Shown: one piece after another, positions 43,623 through 51,171 of the stretch
Layout: each line of letters opens with the position of its first letter
Position numbering within the stretch: position 1 is the stretch's first letter
Assembly (NCBI RefSeq): GCF_900104335.1
Contig: NZ_FMXT01000001.1
Location: forward strand, 558,001 to 622,000
Length of the DNA stretch: 64,000 bases
DNA from: Pseudobutyrivibrio sp. YE44
GTDB lineage: Bacteria; Bacillota; Clostridia; Lachnospirales; Lachnospiraceae
Direction of reading: 5' to 3'
Made by a program: the position numbers and the translations under genes
The notes under the pieces: generated by a model
Databases searched by the model: none
What the model was told of the DNA's origin: nothing
What the model saw: only the letters and a program-made list of their open reading frames with translations

Positions 43623-43984
43623 TATCCGATAACCTTCTTTACAGCTTCTAGTACTCTTTCAGCCTGGAATGGTTTTACAATGAAATCCTTAGCTCCTGAC
43701 TGAATAGCCTCAATAACCATAGCCTGCTGTCCCATAGCAGAGCACATGATTACGCATGCGTTAGGGTCTTTTTCTTTAATAGCTTTTAAGGCTCCAATAC
43801 CATCCATCTCAGGCATTGTGATGTCGAGAAGAACAAGATCTGGGCTAAGCTCAGCATACTTATCAACGGCAATCTTGCCATTTTCAGCTTCGCCTACAAC
43901 ATTGTAGCCATTCTTGGTGAGAATGTCCTTGATCATCATTCTCATAAATGCAGCATCGTCACAGATTAAAATGTTTTTTGCCAT
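43622..43984 (-). CDS. cheY: Chemotaxis response regulator CheY
   Basis: CheY-P binds the FliM and FliY switch proteins to set motor bias. The 120-aa single receiver domain has the acidic pair ICDDAAFMRMMIKDIL (Asp9, Asp10), phospho-acceptor Asp54 in LVLLDITMPEMDG, a conserved Ser/Thr in MCSAMGQQ and Lys in FIVKPFQAERV. It lies 24 bp after fliY, as in B. subtilis. Confidence 0.97.
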   Translation of the reverse strand: MAKNILICDDAAFMRMMIKDILTKNGYNVVGEAENGKIAVDKYAELSPDLVLLDITMPEMDGIGALKAIKEKDPNACVIMCSAMGQQAMVIEAIQSGAKDFIVKPFQAERVLEAVKKVIG

Positions 43985-44008
43985 GTCTTCATCTCCTTAA
44001 ATATGTAT

Positions 44009-45193
44009 TTATTCTTTGATGATTTCTGTTATACGTACTCCAAAGGATTCTTCGATAACTACTACCTCTCCTTTGGCCACGTACTTGCCGTTAACAAGCA
44101 CATCTATTGGTTCACCGGCTATTTTATTTAGCTCGATGATAGTACCGGGAGCAAAATCCAAAATATCTTGGATTGTTTTGTTGGTACGTCCTAATTCTAC
44201 TGTAACCTCCAAAGGTACGTCAAGAATCAGGTCGATATTTTCTTGTGCAAACTGAGCAGCAAATCCAGGACCAAACGGTGTGAATTGTGCAGGTTGCACA
44301 TTTATTTGAGGTCCAGGAGCATACATGTAAGGTGGTGCCATCATTGGCTGTCCTTGCATCATGTTTGGATCCATCTGCGGTGCAGCAGGTGGTGGTGCTG
44401 CAGCTGCCTGAGGAGCTGCCTCAGGAGGTGGAGCCGGTGCAGGAGCAGGTGCTGGTTCAGGAGCGCCACCGCCACCATCATCAACGGTGGATTGTGCATC
44501 TCCTTCCATGTTGCTAAGCACTGCTGCGCACATTTCCTTGGCAAGAGAGATTGGATACAACTGCATCATCTCTGAATTAACCAAGTCTCCTATTTCCATC
44601 TTGAAAGCAATTCTAACGAAGTTACCTTCAAGGAAGGCATCGATTTCACCTGGACTGATTGATGTCATATCCGTAAGTGTTGCATTAGGTGGTGAAATAT
44701 CAACCATCTTATTAAGCATGGATGATATTGATGTTGCCGAGGCACCCATCATCTGATTCATTGCCTCTGATATAGCGGAAAGATGTAATTCTGAAATCTC
44801 TGCATCAGTATTGGTTCCATCACCACCCATCATCAAGTCAGTGATAACCTTTACATCGTTTTCCTTTAAAACAAGAACGTTACTACCATCAATACCCTTG
44901 GTATAACCAATTCTAACTACAACACAATTATCCGTGTATTGGGAAGATAAATCATCCCAGTTAGTTTCTGTAACTACAGGAGTAGAAATCTCAACTTTAA
45001 TATTTACCAGTGCAAACAATGATGTTGCTGCACTACCCATACTAATATTGGCAACCTCGCCAATAGTGTCGATTTCCTGGCTAGTAAGCTCTCCGCCTCC
45101 ACCACCAGAAGAATCATCTGCTGGTGCAGCATCTGGAATTCCACCACTAAGTAGTGCATTTATCTCATCCTGTGATAATACACCGTCGCCCAT
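44009..45193 (-). CDS. fliY: Flagellar switch phosphatase FliY (FliN-type C-terminus)
   Basis: FliY joins a CheY-P phosphatase to the FliN part of the C-ring. The 394-aa protein has an N-terminal CheY-binding peptide (LSQDEINALLSGG), a glycine-rich spacer, a CheC-like domain with two active-site patterns (GEVANISMGSAATSLFALV and SEAMNQMMGASATSISSML, each with Glu/Asn), a long Pro/Ala/Met/Gln linker (about 240-305), and a C-terminal SpoA (FliN) domain (VPLEVTVELGRTNKTIQDIL). The 5' end lies 1 bp after fliM. With CheC this gives two CheY-P phosphatases. Confidence 0.96.
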   Translation of the reverse strand: MGDGVLSQDEINALLSGGIPDAAPADDSSGGGGGELTSQEIDTIGEVANISMGSAATSLFALVNIKVEISTPVVTETNWDDLSSQYTDNCVVVRIGYTKGIDGSNVLVLKENDVKVITDLMMGGDGTNTDAEISELHLSAISEAMNQMMGASATSISSMLNKMVDISPPNATLTDMTSISPGEIDAFLEGNFVRIAFKMEIGDLVNSEMMQLYPISLAKEMCAAVLSNMEGDAQSTVDDGGGGAPEPAPAPAPAPPPEAAPQAAAAPPPAAPQMDPNMMQGQPMMAPPYMYAPGPQINVQPAQFTPFGPGFAAQFAQENIDLILDVPLEVTVELGRTNKTIQDILDFAPGTIIELNKIAGEPIDVLVNGKYVAKGEVVVIEESFGVRITEIIKE

Positions 45194-45194
45194 T

Positions 45195-46175
45195 CTACTG
45201 CTCCTCCCTTATGATTTCTGTCACTCTGACTGCATAGTCTTTTCCTGACGCACCTGGTAGGGCAGCGAATTTCCTAATGTCGCCCACAAAAACATCCAGT
45301 TCTTCGTCAACCTTTCTGTTAAGTCTGACAATATCGCCCACCTGGAGTTGAGAGAAATCTGCTACTGTAATAGTACTATTGCCCAATACAGCTGTAACTG
45401 GGATTTTAGCCCTACTAATAAGAGCTTCAACAGTATCTGAATAGCTTTCCCCTGCCTTCTCCTTTTGACTACTATACCAGAACTTTGTGTTCAATTTGTC
45501 CATAACTGGTTCTAAAGTTATGAACGGAAGACAAATATTCATAAGTCCTTCCACATCACCTATCTTAATATTCAAGGTGACAATCGCTATCATTTCTGAT
45601 GGCGATATAATCTGTGCGAACTGAGAGTTTGTCTCGATTCGCTCTAATCTAGGATGTAAATCCAAAACGTTTTCCCATGGTTCTCTCAACAAATCAATAC
45701 AAGAACTCATGACACGTTCGATTAGCAAAAGCTCAATTTCGGAGAAATCTCTAACCTTATCAAGAGGTTCACCAATTCCTCCAAGCATTCTATCAACCAT
45801 GGCGAATCCAAGGTTTGATGCCATTTCTACGATAATGTTCCCCTCTAAGGGAGCAAAATCAACAACTCCAAGAAGTACAGGATTTGAAAGAGAATTTGAA
45901 AACTCCATGTAGGTAACAGCCTCAGAGTTCATTACCTCTACCTGTATATTCTTTCTAAGAAAAATCGGCAGGTTCGTAGATAACAATCTACCATAGTGCT
46001 CGAAGATGATTTCCATTGTTCGAAGGTGTTCTTTTGAAAACTTCGATGGACGGGCAAAGTCGTAATTCTTTACAGGCTTTTCCTTATTGTTTTTCATCTC
46101 CTCTGCATCAACTTCACCTGAAGTAAGAGCGTGCAGCAGGTTATCTATTTCGTTTTGTGAAAGAACATCACCCAA
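45195..46175 (-). CDS. fliM: Flagellar motor switch protein FliM
   Basis: FliM is the C-ring protein that binds CheY-P and FliG. The 326-aa protein starts at TTG (46175) with GGTGGTGAG upstream. The N-terminal peptide LSQNEIDNLLHAL is the CheY-binding EIDALL motif and resembles the FliY start. The middle domain has FGxMDRML-like GFAMVDRMLGGIGEP, and the C-terminal SpoA domain has AVLGNSTITVADFSQLQVGD. Confidence 0.97.
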   Translation of the reverse strand: MGDVLSQNEIDNLLHALTSGEVDAEEMKNNKEKPVKNYDFARPSKFSKEHLRTMEIIFEHYGRLLSTNLPIFLRKNIQVEVMNSEAVTYMEFSNSLSNPVLLGVVDFAPLEGNIIVEMASNLGFAMVDRMLGGIGEPLDKVRDFSEIELLLIERVMSSCIDLLREPWENVLDLHPRLERIETNSQFAQIISPSEMIAIVTLNIKIGDVEGLMNICLPFITLEPVMDKLNTKFWYSSQKEKAGESYSDTVEALISRAKIPVTAVLGNSTITVADFSQLQVGDIVRLNRKVDEELDVFVGDIRKFAALPGASGKDYAVRVTEIIREEQ

Positions 46176-46216
46176 GCTTTCTCACCACCATTCGTCCCAA
46201 AAATTTCACGTCAGCG

Positions 46217-46741
46217 CTATTGGTAGGTAGCGCTTGAAAAATTAACTCGAACTATGAAGGATGATTTAAACAGCCCCTGAAGAGCTTCAAGGATTTCTTC
46301 CTTAACATCATCTTCCTTTGTTCTCATATCTTCGATTGTATGATTAGCTACAACTGTCTTGATGGTATCAGTAATAATGCTGTCGTAGGTTGATAAATCT
46401 CCTGAAGAGTACTTTTCAGTGTAATCTGCATTTGTACTATCCTGAGAAAGAGAAATACCAAGAACTGCGTAATGCATTTCACCATCTCCACTATCCTTTA
46501 GGTTGATAGTCATTGTAGCTCCGCCATTAACAGCGTAATTAACCATATCTGACACATCAACAGATAGTGAACCAGCTGTATCGCCAGCCACCAAATCCAA
46601 ATCAATAGCTGAACAAACCTTTGTAATAAGCTCGTTAGCCTTTTTTGTCTCTGGCACTATTGAAATTGTAAGAACCGCTGTAAGAACAAGATTAACTACG
46701 ACAAGCGCAAGTATTACAACTGTAATCAAATTCTTCTTCAT
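46217..46741 (-). CDS. fliL: Flagellar basal body-associated protein FliL
   Basis: FliL is a stator-associated membrane protein. The 174-aa sequence has one N-terminal helix (residues about 7-28, ITVVILALVVVNLVLTAVLT) and a periplasmic-side domain with the C-terminal pattern SYDSIITDTIKTVVANHTIE-like segment and KSSFIVRVNFSSATYQ. Sequence conservation is low, as usual, and the call also rests on its place between motB and fliM. Confidence 0.88.
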   Translation of the reverse strand: MKKNLITVVILALVVVNLVLTAVLTISIVPETKKANELITKVCSAIDLDLVAGDTAGSLSVDVSDMVNYAVNGGATMTINLKDSGDGEMHYAVLGISLSQDSTNADYTEKYSSGDLSTYDSIITDTIKTVVANHTIEDMRTKEDDVKEEILEALQGLFKSSFIVRVNFSSATYQ

Positions 46742-46761
46742 AGCTTATCCTTTCTTTCCTA

Positions 46762-47691
46762 CTATTCCGCAACATCAGAAGAATAAGAATTGAAAATCTT
46801 AATTTCTACTCTTCGGTTTCTAGCTCGACCTTCTGCAGTACTGTTATCTGCTATAGGAACATATTCGCCTCTACCGGCAGATTTTATATATGCAGGATTC
46901 AGATTAGTTACACTTCTAATTCTTTCAGCAACATACAAAGCTCTATACATAGAAAGTACATCGTTATTAGCATATGTTCCTGAAGACATTGGTACGTTAT
47001 CTGTATGCCCCTCAACCTCTATGATGTTGTGATCATACTCTGCAAGAATCTGCGCCAGGTTATCTACAATACCTAGTGCATCCTCCGTAAGAGTTGCCTT
47101 ACCTGAATTAAATAACAACGCACCATTGATGGTTATCATTACATAATTTGCATTGAAATCCACCTCTACCTGGTCTTGAAGACCAAAGGCCTTAAGTTTC
47201 TCTTCAATGGATTCAGCAATGGATTCGCTTTCTGAAGCACCAGCCTCTTTCAAGGCTTCCTTAGCTTCTTCTACAGATACATCTGACTTGGAAGCCTCAT
47301 CAGGATTTTCGCCTTCGTTGCCTCCTTCATTTACCCCTTCTGCTTGTCCATTCTCTTGAATTTCAGATTCACTCTGACTGTCTGTTGCACCTTCTTTTTC
47401 AAACTGTTCATCATCGCCATCGTGAACACTGTTAAAATAATCGTCAAACATCTCTAATTGGCTAATACCAGATGAAATCATGTGGCCTTCACCAATGGAG
47501 GTTCCTCCTGATGAAAAAATACTAAAGCTTGATTGAATACTTGCGATAACCTCCTCGAATTTAGCGGTATCGGTACTACTCATTGAAAACAGCAATACGA
47601 AGAAGCAAAGTAGCAAGTTCATCAAGTCGGAGAAAGTGGCCATCCACGCAGGCGACCCAGCAGGAGCCTCTTCCGGCTTCTTCTTTGCCAT
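46762..47691 (-). CDS. motB: Flagellar stator protein MotB
   Basis: MotB anchors the stator to peptidoglycan and supplies the ion-binding aspartate. The 309-aa protein has the helix AWMATFSDLMNLLLCFFVLL with Asp22, a long acidic and Ser/Glu-rich periplasmic spacer (about 85-150), and an OmpA-type domain (VEGHTDNVPMSSGTYANNDV, later SAGRGEYVPIADN and RARNRRVEI). Whether it uses H+ or Na+ is not decided by these residues alone. It overlaps the motA stop by one base (TAATG). Confidence 0.96.
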   Translation of the reverse strand: MAKKKPEEAPAGSPAWMATFSDLMNLLLCFFVLLFSMSSTDTAKFEEVIASIQSSFSIFSSGGTSIGEGHMISSGISQLEMFDDYFNSVHDGDDEQFEKEGATDSQSESEIQENGQAEGVNEGGNEGENPDEASKSDVSVEEAKEALKEAGASESESIAESIEEKLKAFGLQDQVEVDFNANYVMITINGALLFNSGKATLTEDALGIVDNLAQILAEYDHNIIEVEGHTDNVPMSSGTYANNDVLSMYRALYVAERIRSVTNLNPAYIKSAGRGEYVPIADNSTAEGRARNRRVEIKIFNSYSSDVAE

Positions 47692-48488
47692 TAGCCCTCA
47701 CCTCCTCCGCCGTCACCGCCGATGCCTTCTCTAGCTGAAGGTGGAAGGAATGATTTAAGTTTTTCTTCAATAACTCTAGGGTTTTCACCTGCCTGAATAG
47801 AAAGAAGGCCTTCTACAGTGATGCTCCTAGACATTACTTCCAAATTATCATTAACCGCAAGCTTTGCACTGATAGGACCAGTCATCCAGTTAGCAATCAA
47901 AGAACCATAAAGTGTTGTAAGTAACGCAACCGCCATTGATGGTCCGATGGTGGATGCATCAGAAAGGTTCTTTAACATATTAACAAGTCCAACAAGGGTA
48001 CCAATCATTCCCCAAGCAGGTCCCATCTCACCCCATTTATCCCAGAATTTTTTACGAACACCATGTCTGTCTGACATGTTTGCCAGGTCTGTTTCCAAAA
48101 TCGCTCTAACCAATTCAGGATCAGTACCATCTACTACCAGGTTAATTCCCTTTTTTAAGAAATCATCCTCGATGCTGTGAGCAGCTTCTTCAAGAGCAAG
48201 GATACCTTCCTTTCGGGAAATATTAGCTAAGTTTATAATCTGTCCAATACTATCAGCAGCATTTGGAATAGCTGGTTCCTTCATGGCAACGCCAAAGGCC
48301 TTTAGTCCACCAACGAAATCAGGCATCTTATTACTAACCATAACCGATGAAATGGAACCACCAATTGTGATGATAACAGATGGAACATCTATGAAGTTGG
48401 CCATAGCCGCAACGCCACCGGATGATACGATACCGAAAACGACCATTACGACACCCAATACCATTCCTACTAAAGACGCTAAATCCAA
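47691..48488 (-). CDS. motA: Flagellar stator protein MotA
   Basis: MotA is the four-helix stator subunit that pushes FliG. The 265-aa protein has the N-terminal helix pair (LASLVGMVLGVVMVVFGIV, VPSVIITIGGSISSVMVSN), a cytoplasmic loop with the conserved charged helix (KEGILALEEAAHSIEDDFLK), and the last two helices with GPAWGMIGTLVGLVNMLKNL and MAVALLTTLYGSLIANWM. The start is TTG at 48488 with a GGTGGTGAG site. A good promoter lies about 100 bp upstream, so stator and downstream genes can be transcribed separately from the hook genes. Confidence 0.96.
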   Translation of the reverse strand: MDLASLVGMVLGVVMVVFGIVSSGGVAAMANFIDVPSVIITIGGSISSVMVSNKMPDFVGGLKAFGVAMKEPAIPNAADSIGQIINLANISRKEGILALEEAAHSIEDDFLKKGINLVVDGTDPELVRAILETDLANMSDRHGVRKKFWDKWGEMGPAWGMIGTLVGLVNMLKNLSDASTIGPSMAVALLTTLYGSLIANWMTGPISAKLAVNDNLEVMSRSITVEGLLSIQAGENPRVIEEKLKSFLPPSAREGIGGDGGGGEG

Positions 48489-48587
48489 ACCTTCTCACCA
48501 CCCCGTTAATTATTCTTGATTAATAGTCCCCAATCTATAAATCCAGAAAAATAATGTATAGTATTACACGTCTCCACTTTTGTGTTT

Positions 48588-48616
48588 ATTTTACTAGATT
48601 TATATACTATTGTCTA
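48588..48616 (-). promoter_or_regulatory. Internal sigma-A type promoter before motA
   Basis: TAGACA (48611-48616) and TAAAAT (48588-48593) on the minus strand are separated by 17 bp. It is too unlike the TAAA-N15-GCCGATAA sigma-D consensus to be a late flagellar promoter. Confidence 0.7.
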
Positions 48617-48751
48617 CTTTTCTCAGTAAAATGGTCGCATATTATTGTGTAATTTTTATGTCCAAACCACTATATATTGAGTATTCACAAAATTTTTAGG
48701 AATTATTCGAAAATTATACACACCCGCGTCCTTTACGACAGAGCATGACAA

Positions 48752-48846
48752 AGCCCCTGGTTACGTCTACAAGCCTTAGTATCTCTCGACTCAGCTGAAA
48801 AAAGCTTCGCTTGAGAGATCTAAGAGCTTGATGCCTACCAGGGGCT
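48752..48846 (+). repeat. Palindromic repeat, copy 3 of 3 (95 bp), between flgE and motA
   Basis: Outer arms AGCCCCTGGT (48752-48761) and ACCAGGGGCT (48837-48846) pair perfectly over 10 bp. Inside, CAAGC pairs with GCTTG, and ATCTCTC with GAGAGAT, flanking an apex nearly identical to copy 2. Every changed arm relative to copies 1 and 2 is changed on both sides. Confidence 0.85.
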
Positions 48847-48865
48847 ATCTCTACACCTAATATAG

Positions 48866-49002
48866 AACGCGGTTGCAAATATTACGCAAGCGCGAGCAGG
48901 GAAGTATCATGCCGAGCTAGGAGGGAGCCGCGCAGCGGAAAGTTGCCTAGCGAAGGTATGAGGGTTGCCCTGCGGGAGCATGAAAACCTAGGATACCGCG
49001 TT
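48866..49002. ncRNA. Candidate structured RNA, GC-rich and possibly pseudoknotted
   Basis: In AT-rich surroundings this 137-bp segment is markedly GC-rich. AACGCGGT (48866-48873) and ACCGCGTT (48995-49002) close it. Inside, GCTAGG/CCTAGC (48916-48921, 48946-48951) encloses CCGC/GCGG (48928-48931, 48935-48938). GCAGGG/CCCTGC (48896-48901, 48968-48973) and TCATGC/GCATGA (48907-48912, 48978-48983) cross each other, which would be a pseudoknot. Strand of action is unknown. It is transcribed on the minus strand at least as part of the motility operon. No known family recognised. Confidence 0.45.
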
Positions 49003-49008
49003 ACTTAA

Positions 49009-50673
49009 TTAACGCTTAAGGTTGATGAGTTCCTCGAGCATGGTGTCTGATACTGTGATGATACGTGAGTTAGCCTGGAATCCACGCTGTGTGGTAATCA
49101 TATCTGTGAACTCGCTAGAAAGGTCTACATTAGCCATTTCCAGCTGTCCTGTGTTCATAGAAGAACCATCAGCAGAAATATCCATACCGATTCCATCAAA
49201 CTCACCAGAGTTAAGGGTTGTATCGTAACAGTTATCGCCCTTCTCCTCAAGACCTGATGCATTTGCAAACTGAGCAACAGCAATCTGTCCTAAGAGAACG
49301 GTATTACCATTTGAGTATGAACCATAAATCTTACCATCTGTCTGGATAGAAAGACCTGTCATTGTACCAAGCTTCTTACCTTCACCTATTAGTGAATTAC
49401 CATCTGGCCAACCTCTATCTGCCACTGCAGTAGATGTTCCACCATTATCGTAGTTCAATAATCTTGAAAAATCGATTTCGATATCAGAAAGAGCTGGGTC
49501 ATCCTCGTTAGGTCCAAGCTTGAAGGACTTCATAAGGAGAGTCTTGCTACCAGGAGCACCAGCATAGTTCAAGAAACCTTCGCTGGTATCAAAATTAATA
49601 TATTCACCAATAGTGGTAATATTAACTGTTAAAGTATTATCATCCTTTACTGTTACACCAGTAACACTGTCAATCTTATCCGCAGCTACTCCACAAACCT
49701 CTGAAAGAGACTTTGTATCACTGCTATCTGCATTATTAACAAATGTAGTACCGTTCAAAGTATATGTTTTTGCATCTGCACCCTCTCCAACAGTAAGTGA
49801 AACAACAGGTGGCGTCTCATCGTTTTGAGAGAACTTGTAGTTCTGTGCTGTTGCATCATAATCTGTTGGTACAGTGATAGACTGTCCAAATACATCAGCC
49901 TTAGAACGAGTTTCACCTTCTGGAGCATTTGCAATATACTCAGCTAATTTATCATTGTTATCTGCATCATAAATGTTTGTCAATTCAATTGAATAGTCGC
50001 CCTTTGTTCCATCAACCTTCTTGATAGAAAACTTCGCTGTGTATGAATAACCTAAGTTATCGTACAAAGTGAAGGAACGAACATAACCATTTGTAGAGTT
50101 GAACTGACTATCATTCTTATCGATAACGCCATGGAAGTAAGCTTTTGTTGTAGCCTCTGGTGCTGAAGTAAGGTTTTCAGTCTTCATAATACGAAGTGCA
50201 GAAACTGTATCCTTGATAATGTTTGCATTATTCTCAGGATCAACCTGCCAGCCCATTACTAAATAACCTGTTGTTGTCATAGCAAGGTTACCCATTCCAT
50301 CAATGTAGAAGGAGCCTGCTCTTGTAAACAGGTTCTTAGAACCATTATTAACGATAAAGAAATTAGTTGAGTTTGCATCTGTAAGTCGAATATCAAGTGC
50401 ATCGCCTGTTGATTGTGCAGCACCAGCTGAAGTAATAGAAACCTTGGTTGCACCATTAGTAACACCAAGACCTATCTGCTTAGCATTTGTACCACCTCGA
50501 GTTGCAGTTGCACCTGAAGCCTGTTGAGTTGTCTGATACATAATATCAGAGAAAGTTGTTGCGGAAGATTTGAACGCAACTGTGTTAACGTTCGCGATGT
50601 TATTACCGATAACATCCATCTTTGTCTGGTGAGTTTTAAGACCTGCCACACCAGAGAAAAGTGATCTCATCAT
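49009..50673 (-). CDS. flgE: Flagellar hook protein FlgE
   Basis: FlgE polymerises into the hook. I use the ATG at 50673, 8 bases from AGGAGGT (50682-50688), giving 554 aa; a frame six codons longer includes the ribosome site. The N-terminal rod/hook motif MRSLFSGVAGLKTHQTKMDV then GNNIANVNTVAFKSS and the C-terminal ANVDLSSEFTDMITTQRGFQ then ANSRIITVSDTMLEELINL are canonical. The centre is a long variable surface domain (about 150-420), including a Val/Thr-rich bacterial Ig-like stretch, making it larger than the Salmonella protein (about 400 aa). Confidence 0.95.
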   Translation of the reverse strand: MMRSLFSGVAGLKTHQTKMDVIGNNIANVNTVAFKSSATTFSDIMYQTTQQASGATATRGGTNAKQIGLGVTNGATKVSITSAGAAQSTGDALDIRLTDANSTNFFIVNNGSKNLFTRAGSFYIDGMGNLAMTTTGYLVMGWQVDPENNANIIKDTVSALRIMKTENLTSAPEATTKAYFHGVIDKNDSQFNSTNGYVRSFTLYDNLGYSYTAKFSIKKVDGTKGDYSIELTNIYDADNNDKLAEYIANAPEGETRSKADVFGQSITVPTDYDATAQNYKFSQNDETPPVVSLTVGEGADAKTYTLNGTTFVNNADSSDTKSLSEVCGVAADKIDSVTGVTVKDDNTLTVNITTIGEYINFDTSEGFLNYAGAPGSKTLLMKSFKLGPNEDDPALSDIEIDFSRLLNYDNGGTSTAVADRGWPDGNSLIGEGKKLGTMTGLSIQTDGKIYGSYSNGNTVLLGQIAVAQFANASGLEEKGDNCYDTTLNSGEFDGIGMDISADGSSMNTGQLEMANVDLSSEFTDMITTQRGFQANSRIITVSDTMLEELINLKR

Positions 50674-50760
50674 AATGAATGACCTCCTCAATACCTATAA
50701 TTGAGGGTGAACTGTTTGCCGCTTCTGTCAGTCCACGGCTTAGCTTCCATTAAGGTCCAG

Positions 50761-51162
50761 CTATACTATTACAGCACCATCAATATTTGTAAAAATGTTC
50801 TCTTCTGATTCTGTTTGGTCCATAGCTGTAACTACGGTCTGATTAGGTACGTTTACTATAAAAGCAAGTGTATCTACCAATACCAAAGAATCAGTAATCC
50901 CCTTTGCAGACGCCTTCATAACGCCTTCCTCTAGCCTTTGGGACTGTTCATCGGTCAATTCGATATTTCTATCATCAAGCCTTTGTGTAGCATGCTTAGA
51001 GAACTTAAGTGCAGAGGTAGAATCTAACTTCTGCTTAAAAATCTCTTCAAAGCTTGCTCCCTTGTAATTACCGAGTGGCTTGGACTCAGCTGCTGGATTT
51101 AAATAAGTACCAGCGACTTTTTCAATGGAGGTAAAATTTGGATTAATGTTTAAATTACTCAT
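50761..51162 (-). CDS. Flagellar operon protein, TIGR02530 family
   Basis: A 133-aa protein with the family pattern: a short N-terminus, then FEEIFKQKLDSTSALKFSKH, AxQRLDDRNIELTDEQSQRL, and the end DSLVLVDTLAFIVNVPNQTV then VTAMD. The family occurs only in flagellar operons of Gram-positives and spirochaete-like groups, between flgD and flgE. Its role is not established; links to hook assembly are suspected from position. Confidence 0.88.
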   Translation of the reverse strand: MSNLNINPNFTSIEKVAGTYLNPAAESKPLGNYKGASFEEIFKQKLDSTSALKFSKHATQRLDDRNIELTDEQSQRLEEGVMKASAKGITDSLVLVDTLAFIVNVPNQTVVTAMDQTESEENIFTNIDGAVIV

Positions 51163-51171
51163 ATCTTCCTC

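Larger units (their letters stand above)
48489..49008. other. 520-bp gap between flgE and motA: promoter, palindromic repeat, GC-rich structured segment
   Basis: This is the only long non-coding stretch. From the motA side it holds an AT-rich promoter region (48489-48740), palindromic repeat copy 3 (48752-48846) and a GC-rich segment (48866-49002) just after the flgE stop. I found no flbD-like reading frame, although flbD commonly follows flgE in Firmicutes. Confidence 0.8.

Noticed and set aside
44243-44575. Cysteine- and arginine-rich plus-strand frame
   Set aside because: It is the complement of the Pro/Ala/Gln linker of FliY and has no ribosome site or promoter.
48489-48750. Hidden flbD or other small gene in the motA leader
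   Set aside because: All frames I read are AT-rich and broken by stops, with no ribosome site and no FlbD-like sequence.
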